A DNA stretch of 13,019 nt, from the NCBI GenBank assembly GCA_020629335.1, contig JAHDDN010000071.1:4236-17254 (forward strand), written 5' to 3'. Under the pieces are notes generated by a model. That model was not told the DNA's origin. It made no database searches and was given only the letters and a program-made list of their open reading frames with translations. Positions 5,692 through 12,984 of the stretch are shown here, piece after piece. Source of the DNA: Chitinophagales bacterium (GTDB lineage Bacteria; Bacteroidota; Bacteroidia; Chitinophagales; UBA2359). How positions within the stretch are numbered: position 1 is the first letter of the stretch; every line of letters starts with the position of its first letter. Made by a program: the position numbers and the translations under genes.

Positions 5692-7557
5692 ATGTACAAA
5701 TACCTACTTTTATTAACATTCCTCACTTGTACCTCAACCACCTTCGCCCAATACGAATTAAGAGAAATCCCTGCCAAAGAAGAAAGCATTAGAGCAGATT
5801 TACAAGAGATTCTAAAAGAAGCCAATTGGGCAACTAATCAAATTGACTTCAAACGCTTTGTTTCAGATGAAAATTATGCCTTAATCCAGTGCCAAGCAGA
5901 TCAAGTTTTAATAGAAGTATATGCCGATGATAGCGAATGGGGCTCCGTACTTTATGTCGCCCTACAAAAAATGGGTTTTTATTTTCCACATCCACGCATT
6001 CAGATTTCTCCCGAAAACATAGCACAAGAATTATGCGGTCAAAAAATTTATTGGCGACCAGCCCTCAAATATCGAGGATCGCATTTTCATACCCTACACC
6101 CCAATGAATGGGTACATGCCTTTAATTTAGGTAATGAAAAAATAGCCATCGAAACCATTAATTGGCTAGCCCGAAATCAGCAAAATATTTTCGATTTTAG
6201 TATGCTGAGACTGCCTAAGCAAGATATTTATGATAGATTAAAAGTATCTTTCCAATACGCTAAAGATATGGGGGTTCACGCAGGAGTCACCTTTGGAGTT
6301 GCTATGCAACAACAAAATAGCTTTAAGTTAGTATCGCTCATGGGGACTTTTTTCGATGCGAAAAGCGAACGACAAATTAAGCGAAATCTAACGGAATTAT
6401 TAGAGGAGGTAGATATGAGTTTTTTGAGTGCAGAAGCAGGTACCAGTGAGTTTACCAATACCAATTATGAACGTTCTTTAGGGTGGTATAAACTATTAGG
6501 AGAAATTACCCATGAGCATGGGGTGCAAATGCTTGCTAAAGTACACATATCCAGTAATCAACACCATCCCGAATATGGGAATTATAATTTCCTATCTCAA
6601 TACTGTGATGAAAAAGTAGGAGTATTACCGCATACCGTATTTTATTATGCCTTAGAAGATGAATTAGCCCCCATGTACGGCAATGAAAACTTTGCCCATA
6701 TGAAAGACTTTATGCTCCAAGAAAAAGATAAGCGGATGACTTGGTTTTATCCCGAAACCAGCTATTACATCAGTATGGATATTGATGTGCCATTGATGCT
6801 AACAGAATATTTAAGAGGCCGAGCTGCTGATATGAAATTGATTTACGAACAAGGAGTAGAGGGGCAACTAAACTTCACCACAGGCCAAGAATTAGGCTAT
6901 TGGATGATCGATTGGACAGTAGCTTTGCTAAATAATTTGGAGTACGAATTTGATCCATTAATTGCCTTGAAATTATTAGGGGAAGATGCTAATATTTGGC
7001 AAAAGCATTTAGATTTTCAATATCAATATTTAACAGAAGAACAGCTCATTTCTATCGTGAGTTTCTCTAATGGCGGTGATGAGTTTGCTCCCAGTCATGC
7101 GATTCACAAAAGGAATATTCTAAGGCATTTAGCCAAGTCCGAAGAAAAAACGAAATTCGAGATTGCTCAATTAGAAAAAGCCATTCCACATATTCCTTCA
7201 ACAGATGGCATTCAAAACGAAGAATTAAAATTGCTTTTAGATATTACCTATTTGCGCTTTCATCACGCACTTTATACTCGAAAAGCACTATTAGACGATA
7301 AAGAGCAGAACTTAATCCAAGCAGCTAAATATCGAGAAGAAGCTCAATTACTCATGAACCAAGTTAAGAAAAAATATAATCGCTATCCATCCGCCAGAAT
7401 ATTCAAGCACTACAAAAATCCAACAGCTTATCCTTATGGTTATGGAGCAATGGCTGCTAACTTATATCATTGGGTCAGAGAGGAACGTATGATTGAGAAA
7501 AAACGCTATTCTCCTCTTTTTATGCCCATGTATGACTTCATAGATATTCTTTTCTAA
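5692..7557 (+). CDS. Exported protein of unknown function, possible TIM-barrel glycoside hydrolase
   Basis: I do not recognise a named family with confidence. From ATG 5692 the 621-residue product begins MYKYLLLLTFLTCTSTTFAQ, a good Sec signal peptide with cleavage near residue 19-20. An in-frame ATG at 5617 would bury that signal behind 25 residues, so it is not preferred. Residues 70-105 (LIEVYADDSEWGSVLYVALQKMGFYFPHP) resemble the alpha/beta accessory domain before the barrel in GH20/GH67/GH115-like enzymes. Then RPALKYRGSHFHTLHPNEW (122-140) and strand-like segments near 165-172, 194-203, 241-248, 278-286, 308-318, 349-355 and 388-397 could build a barrel. Candidate acidic residues are Glu248, Glu253 and Glu355 (WFYPETSYY). 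The C-terminal 180 residues are helical and charged, with no T9SS tail. The location is probably periplasmic or surface. The hydrolase idea is inference. Confidence 0.6.
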   Translation: MYKYLLLLTFLTCTSTTFAQYELREIPAKEESIRADLQEILKEANWATNQIDFKRFVSDENYALIQCQADQVLIEVYADDSEWGSVLYVALQKMGFYFPHPRIQISPENIAQELCGQKIYWRPALKYRGSHFHTLHPNEWVHAFNLGNEKIAIETINWLARNQQNIFDFSMLRLPKQDIYDRLKVSFQYAKDMGVHAGVTFGVAMQQQNSFKLVSLMGTFFDAKSERQIKRNLTELLEEVDMSFLSAEAGTSEFTNTNYERSLGWYKLLGEITHEHGVQMLAKVHISSNQHHPEYGNYNFLSQYCDEKVGVLPHTVFYYALEDELAPMYGNENFAHMKDFMLQEKDKRMTWFYPETSYYISMDIDVPLMLTEYLRGRAADMKLIYEQGVEGQLNFTTGQELGYWMIDWTVALLNNLEYEFDPLIALKLLGEDANIWQKHLDFQYQYLTEEQLISIVSFSNGGDEFAPSHAIHKRNILRHLAKSEEKTKFEIAQLEKAIPHIPSTDGIQNEELKLLLDITYLRFHHALYTRKALLDDKEQNLIQAAKYREEAQLLMNQVKKKYNRYPSARIFKHYKNPTAYPYGYGAMAANLYHWVREERMIEKKRYSPLFMPMYDFIDILF

Positions 7558-7639
7558 TAATCCCTAAGCTTTATAAGAATCACCATAAATATAAATGTTA
7601 AAAGAGCTGAAAATAAATCCTGCCACATGTTTTTACTAC

Positions 7640-7803
7640 TATTGGTTCAATTTATTAGTTCTTGACAGCCCAAGTTTTGTCTTTTTACGATTCTACTTCG
7701 TTATTTTTTCGTTTCGTAGCCCTGCTATGGGCCTCAAAAATGCCTTGTATAATCGCAAAAATCCTACAACTTAACTGTCAGAAACTTATAAACTGAACCA
7801 CTA
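7640..7803 (+). repeat. Long palindromic dispersed element, copy A
   Basis: The outer arms 7640-7668 and 7775-7803 match in inverted orientation at 24 of 29 positions, for example TTGACAG against CTGTCAG and GGTTCA against TGAACC. Pairing continues inward: AAGTT (7672-7676) with AACTT (7768-7772), and the 15-mers 7682-7696 and 7747-7761 match at 13 of 15. At the apex is TAGCCCTGCTAT (7717-7728), where GCCC can pair with GGGC (7729-7732). The unit has no coding capacity, which fits a MITE- or REP-like element or a structured RNA. A related copy lies at 9507-9602 in opposite orientation. Confidence 0.75.
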
Positions 7804-7892
7804 TTATAATTGTTCATAATGGTCAATTTTAGGGTGTTAAGGGTGGATTAAATAAACACTTTAAATTGAATCATTAGTTCCAGTATCAGTTA

Positions 7893-8071
7893 AAACGTTC
7901 CAACTTGAGTCTGCTCTAAAAACTAAAAGGCCAAACAAAAGCCATAAAACCCATATTTACAAAGTATTTGAAAATCTGCACATTAAACATTGATCAAGAT
8001 TTAATAAGATGCAAATCTCATCAAATATGGACTTTTTAGAGCAAGCTCAACTTCATTCACTTTAAACGTTC
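7893..8071. repeat. Second palindromic unit with flanking AAACGTTC direct repeats
   Basis: The arms 7902-7922 and 8033-8053 match in inverted orientation at 18 of 21 positions, including the shared GCTCTAAAAA / TTTTTAGAGC. An inner perfect 8-bp pair, CCATATTT (7951-7958) and AAATATGG (8023-8030), is nested inside. AAACGTTC occurs directly repeated at 7893-7900 and 8064-8071, just outside the arms, like a target-site duplication. However, 10 nt separate the right arm from its repeat against 1 nt on the left, so the fit is imperfect. There is no coding capacity. Confidence 0.6.
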
Positions 8072-8084
8072 AAGAATACGGCTT

Positions 8085-8217
8085 AGGGATGGCAGCGGTA
8101 TGTGGCGGCCATGCTGCGACTTACGACGCTTAGCGATGCGATGGCTGGCCCGAAGGGCAGACAAGCAGCGCTTAGCAGAGTAGGAGCCGCATAGCCACAT
8201 AAGAGCGAACAGCCCGA
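8085..8217. repeat. GC-rich palindromic island
   Basis: This block is visibly GC-rich within AT-rich flanks. It is symmetric about position 8150-8153: TATGTGGC (8099-8106) pairs perfectly with GCCACATA (8194-8201), and the centre is the hairpin GCCC-GAA-GGGC (8148-8158). CGCTTAGC occurs twice in direct orientation (8127-8134 and 8169-8176). The sharp change in composition marks it as a distinct element. From memory, GC-rich intergenic blocks containing CCGAAGGGC and GCGAACAGCCCGACCCG recur in Saprospira-type genomes (not verified). Confidence 0.6.
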
Positions 8218-8350
8218 CCCGATTATTTTTTTTTGCCGTAGGGGCCGACCTATGTGTCGGCCCTCTTGAGCTTACCAATATTCGTTATAAATAGAAATAT
8301 CTTCTATAATTCAATTCGTTCATGAAAAACAGGCAAAAAAAATAATCGGG
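8218..8350. repeat. Inverted repeat pair enclosing a hairpin
   Basis: CCCGATTA followed by nine T and GCC (8218-8237) recurs in inverted form as GGC, eight A and TAATCGGG (8332-8350). The arms are identical apart from the homopolymer length and enclose about 94 nt. The right arm overlaps the T tract and part of the stem of the dprA terminator, so the left arm may be an inverted copy of that terminator end. Confidence 0.65.
8236..8263 (+). repeat. CCGTAGGG hairpin element
   Basis: CCGTAGGG (8236-8243) leads into a perfect 8-bp stem, GGGCCGAC (8242-8249) with GTCGGCCC (8256-8263), and a 6-nt loop CTATGT. No T tract follows, so it is not an intrinsic terminator on this strand. The same CCGTAGGG head precedes the different hairpin at 12986-13006, suggesting one family of hairpin elements with variable stems. 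Confidence 0.6.
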
Positions 8351-8360
8351 GAAGCCCCAA
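8335..8360 (-). terminator. dprA intrinsic terminator
   Basis: Read on the minus strand just after the dprA stop: TTGGGG, loop CTT, CCCCGA (plus positions 8360 down to 8346; six pairs including one G-T), then TTA and eight T (8342-8335). The stem is short, but the U tract is strong and it lies 7 nt past the stop codon. Confidence 0.65.
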
Positions 8361-8366
8361 CTTAAT

Positions 8367-9470
8367 TTATCCTATTTTAATGTAAAATTTTCCTGGTAAA
8401 GATTGTACCAAGCCTTTCATTTCCAGATTTAGAAGGGTCATGGAGAGGATTCCTAAAGATAGGTGGGCCTTGTGAGCCAATTCATCAATATGTACGCCTT
8501 CCTCCAAGTTTAATAGATCAAATACGGCCTGTTCATCCTCATTTAAATCTATAAATAAGCTTCTTTGCACATCAGCCACGCCATCTTGATCCCATGTCAT
8601 ATGTTTCAATATATCCTCAGCCGAGCAAATCATTTGAGCTTTTTGATTCAAAATCAGTGCATTACAACCCTTGGAGTAAGGGCTATCCACATTGCCAGGC
8701 ACAGCAAATAAGGCTTTCTTATAAGCATAAGCCATTTCTGCCGAAATCATACTGCCACCTTTATTAGCAGTTTCAACCACTAAGAGGGCATCACACATTC
8801 CAGCAATAATTCGATTGCGCATTGGAAAATGCATTCGTTCAGGCTCCGTCAAAAAAGGCAATTCGCTTAATAAACCCCCATTTTGTATCATTTTCTGAAC
8901 CAGAGTATGGTGTTGGCTCGGATAAACTCGATGCAAGCCATTAGCCATTACACCCACTGTTGGAATCTTTTCTTTGACACAAGCGTCATGTGTCGCATAA
9001 TCAATACCGAAAGCTAATCCGCTTACCATCAATATATTATGCTTAGCCAAATCTCTCGCTAATTGTTGGCAAAAATGCCTTCCATAACGAGTTGCATTTC
9101 GTGTTCCAACTACAGATAATACCTTGCTAGTATTCAAATCGGCATTACCTTTGTAAAATAATAGGATGGGGGCATCTGAATAAGTTTTCAGCCGTTTAGG
9201 ATATTTAGGATCAGTATAAAAGTAAGATTTAATACCATGTTTTTGTAAATAGGTTAATTCTTCTTCAGCATTCTCCAAAATATCCTTATTTTTGCATAAC
9301 TTTTCAGAAGTTATTGGGCCAATATTTGGGATTTTTTCTAATTTCCCTCTCTTGGTAGTAAATACTGCTTTAGCACTTCCACAATAACTAATTAGATTCT
9401 TTGCATTGACCATACCCACCCCAGGCACCATTGTCAAAGCAATCTGATAAATGATTTCTTGATCTTCCAT
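8367..9470 (-). CDS. dprA: DNA-processing protein DprA (Smf)
   Basis: DprA protects incoming single-stranded DNA during natural transformation and loads RecA on it; it acts in the cytoplasm. The 367-residue protein has an N-terminal helical/HhH-like region (about 1-80, with MVPGVGMVNAKNLI at 14-27). The Rossmann-like DprA core follows (about 85-295), with VGTRNATRYG at 121-130, SGLAFGID at 150-157, FPMRNRIIAG at 215-224, ETANKGGS at 233-240 and AVPGN at 256-260. A C-terminal winged helix follows (about 311-367, EDEQAVFDLLNLEEGVHIDELA). The three-domain length is normal for Bacteroidota. The start is ATG 9468-9470; no clear promoter motif was found. An intrinsic terminator follows the stop. 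The gene stands alone between the palindromic elements at 7640-7803 and 9507-9602. Confidence 0.96.
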   Translation of the reverse strand: MEDQEIIYQIALTMVPGVGMVNAKNLISYCGSAKAVFTTKRGKLEKIPNIGPITSEKLCKNKDILENAEEELTYLQKHGIKSYFYTDPKYPKRLKTYSDAPILLFYKGNADLNTSKVLSVVGTRNATRYGRHFCQQLARDLAKHNILMVSGLAFGIDYATHDACVKEKIPTVGVMANGLHRVYPSQHHTLVQKMIQNGGLLSELPFLTEPERMHFPMRNRIIAGMCDALLVVETANKGGSMISAEMAYAYKKALFAVPGNVDSPYSKGCNALILNQKAQMICSAEDILKHMTWDQDGVADVQRSLFIDLNEDEQAVFDLLNLEEGVHIDELAHKAHLSLGILSMTLLNLEMKGLVQSLPGKFYIKIG

Positions 9471-9506
9471 ATAAGTAGTTGAAGGTAAATAATTATCTCT
9501 TTATGA

Positions 9507-9602
9507 TGAGATTGTTTTTAGCTTAGACAAGGCATTTTTTGCTAGTAATAGCAGGGCTATTGCTAAAAAAAATAACGCAGTATAAGTTGAAAATGCTCCA
9601 TC
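9507..9602 (-). repeat. Palindromic dispersed element, copy B
   Basis: The core hairpin is AGTAATAGC (9544-9552), loop AGG, GCTATTGCT (9556-9564): nine pairs with one G-T. Weaker symmetry extends to about 9507 and 9602. Read on the minus strand it shares three blocks with copy A in the same order: CGTTATTTTTT (9577-9567), TAGCCCTGCTAT (9559-9548) and CAAAAAATGCCTTGT (9541-9527, one A more than in copy A). The 7- and 6-nt gaps between blocks are the same as in copy A. It sits between the divergent dprA and M1 peptidase genes, so it may also affect their promoters. Confidence 0.7.
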
Positions 9603-9627
9603 AGAAAGGAACAGTTATTGATCTTTA

Positions 9628-9637
9628 ACTACGTAGT
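9628..9637. promoter_or_regulatory. Small palindrome upstream of the M1 peptidase gene
   Basis: ACTACGTAGT is a perfect 10-bp palindrome ending 18 nt before the ATG at 9656. It could be a regulator-binding site, but a dyad this short could also be chance. No convincing Bacteroidota promoter boxes were found beside it. Confidence 0.25.
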
Positions 9638-9655
9638 ATTATCAAAACTTAATTT

Positions 9656-12600
9656 ATGTCTACACTTAAACTGATGACAGAAAGGCCATTTTTCCATAAA
9701 ATTTTGGCAACTTTTTTAGTATTAATTTCATGTTTAGGGGCAAACCTGACGGTTTTGGGCCAATTTAACTACGAATACAATCCTGATTTTCCGCCAAATT
9801 CGTATCGCTCACCCGATAATCCACATTATTGGAAAAACAAAATGCCTAAACCAGGCTATTGGCAACAAGACGTACTTTATAAGATAAAAGCGGACATAGA
9901 TGAAGAAAAAGATATCATCAGTGCGACCCAAACGCTTACCTATTGGAATAATTCACCTGATACATTAGATGTACTCTACTTTCACCTTTATCAGAATGCT
10001 TTTCAACCCAATTCTTATTGCGATGCCCTTCATCGAGGCAATGGCGAAAGCCCCGAATATGGTAGATATGAGAAAAAGGGCTTGGGTACAGTTGTAGAAA
10101 ATGCTTATCTAATAGGTTTTAATCCAGAAAAACCAATTGATGTTGATTTGGAGCTAGACAATACCATACTTAAGGTAAAACTTCCATATCCTATTCCTCC
10201 AATGGAATCCGTTTCTATTAAAATGGACTTCAAAACCTACTTTGATAGTGGTGGAGATATAGAAAGACGTATGAAAACTTTCAAATCTTATGGCAGTAAT
10301 AAACATTATGATGGCGTGCTTTGGTATCCACGTGTCTGTGTATATGATCACAAATTTGGATGGCATATTGATCAGCACCTTGGTAGAGAGTTTTATGGTG
10401 ATTTTGGTACTTTCAATGTGGAATTATCCTTTGCAAACGATTTTATCGTTGAAGCAACAGGTAACTTACTAAACAAAAAAGAAGTGATGCCTGACTCGCT
10501 TCGACAAGCAGTCGATATCGCTAACTTTAAAAACAAAGAATGGAACTCTCGACCATCTACAGTGGTCAAAAGAGAAAAAGGAAAACGTAAAATATGGAAG
10601 TACTATGCCGAAAATGTACACGATTTTGCCTTTACTGCTGACCCAACTTATCGTATAGGTGAGGTAGAATGGAATGGCGTGAAATGTATCTCTATGGTAC
10701 AAGAACAACACGCCTCCCAATGGCAAAATGCAGCAGAATATACAGCTAAAGTAGTAGAAGTCTATTCTAATGATATTGGGATGTATGCTTGGCCTAAAAT
10801 TATCGTTGCAGATGCTCGAGATGGTATGGAATATCCCATGATTACTTTGGATGGTGGCTTCGATCCTAATTATAGAGCACTCCTGGCTCACGAAATTGGC
10901 CATATGTGGTTTTATGGAATGGTCGGAAATAATGAAACCTATCGAGCCGCCCTTGATGAAGGTTTTACCCAATTCCTCACGGCTTGGTCAATGGAAAAAA
11001 TAGATGGGGAATACTATGTTACCAATGATAGCAAATTCAAATACTACAATAAATACAAAAAACCAGTTAAGGTAAGAGATGGGGAAGTTTATACCTACTA
11101 TATCGAAGATGCCATGAAAGGCGATGATCCGGCCCTGAACACACATTCCGACTCTTTTCACGGCGCACAGCAATACAATGATAGCTATTGGCAAGTTTAT
11201 AATAAAACAGCCACTATGCTTTATAATTTACAATACGTTTTAGGGAATGAACTATTCCTTGAATGTATGCAAAACTATTTCGCTAAATGGAAAATGGCAC
11301 ACCCTTATTTTGATGATATGCAAAAAGCTTTTATCGAAGTAGCAGGAACCGATCTACACTGGTTTTTTGATCAATGGCTGAAAACAAATAAAAACGTAGA
11401 TTACGCCATTAAAAAAGTGAAAAAAATAAAAGGTGGTGAGTACGAAATTACTTTCGAAAGATTAGGAGATATGCAAATGCCAATCGACTTTAAAGTAATC
11501 TCTAAAACTGGAGAAGAAGATTCATTCTATATCCCTAATACAGAATTTAACAAAAAAACAAACGCCACTATCTTACCTAAATGGTACGGATGGGATAATA
11601 TTAATCGAACCTACACAGCCACTGTGAATATACCTGACGGTATTAAAGATGTGATCATCGATCCTTCTGAAAGATTAGCAGATATTAATATGCTAAATAA
11701 TAGTAAACGAATGCGTTTAGATTGGGAGTTCGATTCTCGTATGTATAATCAATCTGACAGAAATCAATACCTCTTCAAATATGCTCCTGTCCTTTGGTAC
11801 AATGCTTACGACGGTATAAAATTAGGAGGCAGAATTAGAGGAGATTATCTCAAATATCGACATATCACCGATTTTACATTCTGGCTAAATACCAGATTAC
11901 TTAATGAATATATGCTTGGTGAAGAAAAAGATGGATTAGAAAACAAACAAGATTGGGTATCATTTAATTTTGACTACGAAACCACTATGGATAAGTATAT
12001 CCCTAAATCAAAGGTATTCGCAAATGCCAAATGGCTAGATGGACTCAACTCATTCAAAATAGGACTCAATAAACGAATCACGCAAAGCTCCAATTTTATT
12101 TTCCAATTCCAAGCAGACTATCGACATAACGAAAGCGATGTGCATTACCTACATCATAGCGATCTTTGGAATTATGGAAAATGGAACAATTCCTTTGAAA
12201 TTGCATATGTGAAAAAATATAATGAAGGAATCGGAAGCGGAAATTGGAAAGCAGCCCTATGGAGCAGTTCACTAGGAAGCGAATTCGATTTCAACAAACT
12301 ATACTTAACTTGGGTCAACCGATTACCATTTAGCAAATTTCAACTTAACTCAAGATTCTTCGGACAATTCGGATCAGGAAACGATGTACCACTCCAATCA
12401 GCCCTTTACCTTTCAGGAGCTAATCCAGATCAAATGATGGATAATCGATTCACTCGTTCCAGAGGTGTTATTCCTAACTCCATCTCAGAATACAGCTATA
12501 ATACCAATCAATTTCATTATGGAGGTGGCCTAAATATTAGAGGCTACGCAGGATATACAGCCGTAGATGCCGACGAAAATGATACCCTCACTTTTGTCTA

Positions 12601-12946
12601 TCAAGGTCTATCAGGCTTAGCCCTCAATCTCGAATTAGAATTCGGCGACCTATTGCGTTTCTCTAATCCAACAAAACTCCGTCGATATTTCCGCTTAGAT
12701 CCCTATCTTTTTGCTGACCTAGGAATCCTAACCTATGCATCTGGCTATAGAAAACAATCCTTCGCCAAAGAACGAATGGATGCAGGAGCTGGCATTGCAT
12801 TGACCGTCAAAAGATATTGGATTTTAGAAGATACCCAACCACTAGTACTAAGATTCGATATGCCATTAATCCTAAGCCGTCCACCTTTTGATGATGATGA
12901 ATCCTTCAAATTTCGTTGGCAAATTGGCATCAATCGAGCCTTCTAA
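9656..12946 (+). CDS. M1-family zinc metallopeptidase fused to an Omp85-like outer-membrane beta-barrel
   Basis: This predicted outer-membrane aminopeptidase-like protein is 1096 residues. A signal peptide covers about 11-36 (FFHKILATFLVLISC to VLGQ); the ATG at 9674 (residue 7) is an alternative start. The N-terminal M1 saddle domain is about 65-330. The zinc site is HEIGH at 412-416, with Glu435 18 residues later in LDEGFTQF. DGMEYP at 389-394 sits where GxMEN lies, and Tyr515 is the likely transition-state tyrosine. After a beta-sandwich region (about 585-680), the last 400 residues carry alternating amphipathic strands, the GGLNIRGY motif at 957-964 (compare V/IRGY/F of Omp85 loop 6) and a terminal strand KFRWQIGINRAF ending in Phe, as expected for an outer-membrane barrel. 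No T9SS tail is present. It stands alone, divergent from dprA. The peptidase call is secure; the barrel is inferred from motifs. Confidence 0.92.
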   Translation: MSTLKLMTERPFFHKILATFLVLISCLGANLTVLGQFNYEYNPDFPPNSYRSPDNPHYWKNKMPKPGYWQQDVLYKIKADIDEEKDIISATQTLTYWNNSPDTLDVLYFHLYQNAFQPNSYCDALHRGNGESPEYGRYEKKGLGTVVENAYLIGFNPEKPIDVDLELDNTILKVKLPYPIPPMESVSIKMDFKTYFDSGGDIERRMKTFKSYGSNKHYDGVLWYPRVCVYDHKFGWHIDQHLGREFYGDFGTFNVELSFANDFIVEATGNLLNKKEVMPDSLRQAVDIANFKNKEWNSRPSTVVKREKGKRKIWKYYAENVHDFAFTADPTYRIGEVEWNGVKCISMVQEQHASQWQNAAEYTAKVVEVYSNDIGMYAWPKIIVADARDGMEYPMITLDGGFDPNYRALLAHEIGHMWFYGMVGNNETYRAALDEGFTQFLTAWSMEKIDGEYYVTNDSKFKYYNKYKKPVKVRDGEVYTYYIEDAMKGDDPALNTHSDSFHGAQQYNDSYWQVYNKTATMLYNLQYVLGNELFLECMQNYFAKWKMAHPYFDDMQKAFIEVAGTDLHWFFDQWLKTNKNVDYAIKKVKKIKGGEYEITFERLGDMQMPIDFKVISKTGEEDSFYIPNTEFNKKTNATILPKWYGWDNINRTYTATVNIPDGIKDVIIDPSERLADINMLNNSKRMRLDWEFDSRMYNQSDRNQYLFKYAPVLWYNAYDGIKLGGRIRGDYLKYRHITDFTFWLNTRLLNEYMLGEEKDGLENKQDWVSFNFDYETTMDKYIPKSKVFANAKWLDGLNSFKIGLNKRITQSSNFIFQFQADYRHNESDVHYLHHSDLWNYGKWNNSFEIAYVKKYNEGIGSGNWKAALWSSSLGSEFDFNKLYLTWVNRLPFSKFQLNSRFFGQFGSGNDVPLQSALYLSGANPDQMMDNRFTRSRGVIPNSISEYSYNTNQFHYGGGLNIRGYAGYTAVDADENDTLTFVYQGLSGLALNLELEFGDLLRFSNPTKLRRYFRLDPYLFADLGILTYASGYRKQSFAKERMDAGAGIALTVKRYWILEDTQPLVLRFDMPLILSRPPFDDDESFKFRWQIGINRAF

Positions 12947-12984
12947 AATAATACAATAAAATTCGGAATGATTGATACCCCGTA

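Larger units (their letters stand above)
7558..8366. other. Gene-free stretch filled with successive long inverted repeats
   Basis: About 800 nt separate the unknown exported gene from the end of dprA. No credible coding sequence is present. A 73-codon minus-strand frame at 8057-8278 coincides with the GC-rich palindrome, is rich in Arg and Ser, and matches nothing recognised. The stretch holds an unremarkable AT-rich 80 nt (7558-7639), palindrome A (7640-7803), an unstructured spacer, a second palindromic unit with flanking direct repeats (7893-8071), a GC-rich palindromic island (8085-8217), and an inverted-repeat pair enclosing a strong hairpin (8218-8350). The last part overlaps the dprA terminator. 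No tRNA, promoter or terminator for the upstream gene was identified. Confidence 0.7.

Noticed and set aside
8057..8278. 73-codon minus-strand open frame over the GC-rich block
   Set aside because: It coincides with the GC-rich palindrome, has repeat-like low-complexity composition rich in Arg and Ser, no ribosome-binding or promoter signal, and no recognisable domain. It is most likely an artefact of GC-rich repeat DNA.
7640..8350. CRISPR array
   Set aside because: The repeats here are inverted and of different sequence, with no regularly spaced identical direct repeats and no cas genes.
9535..9572. Hairpin between dprA and the M1 gene as a bidirectional terminator
   Set aside because: On both strands the T run precedes the stem and the A run follows it, the reverse of an intrinsic terminator, and both flanking genes start here, so there is no transcript to end. 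It is better explained as copy B of the palindromic repeat.
10469..10972. 167-codon minus-strand open frame inside the M1 peptidase gene
   Set aside because: It lies antisense to conserved peptidase-coding sequence including the start of the catalytic domain, and its product shows no recognisable motif.
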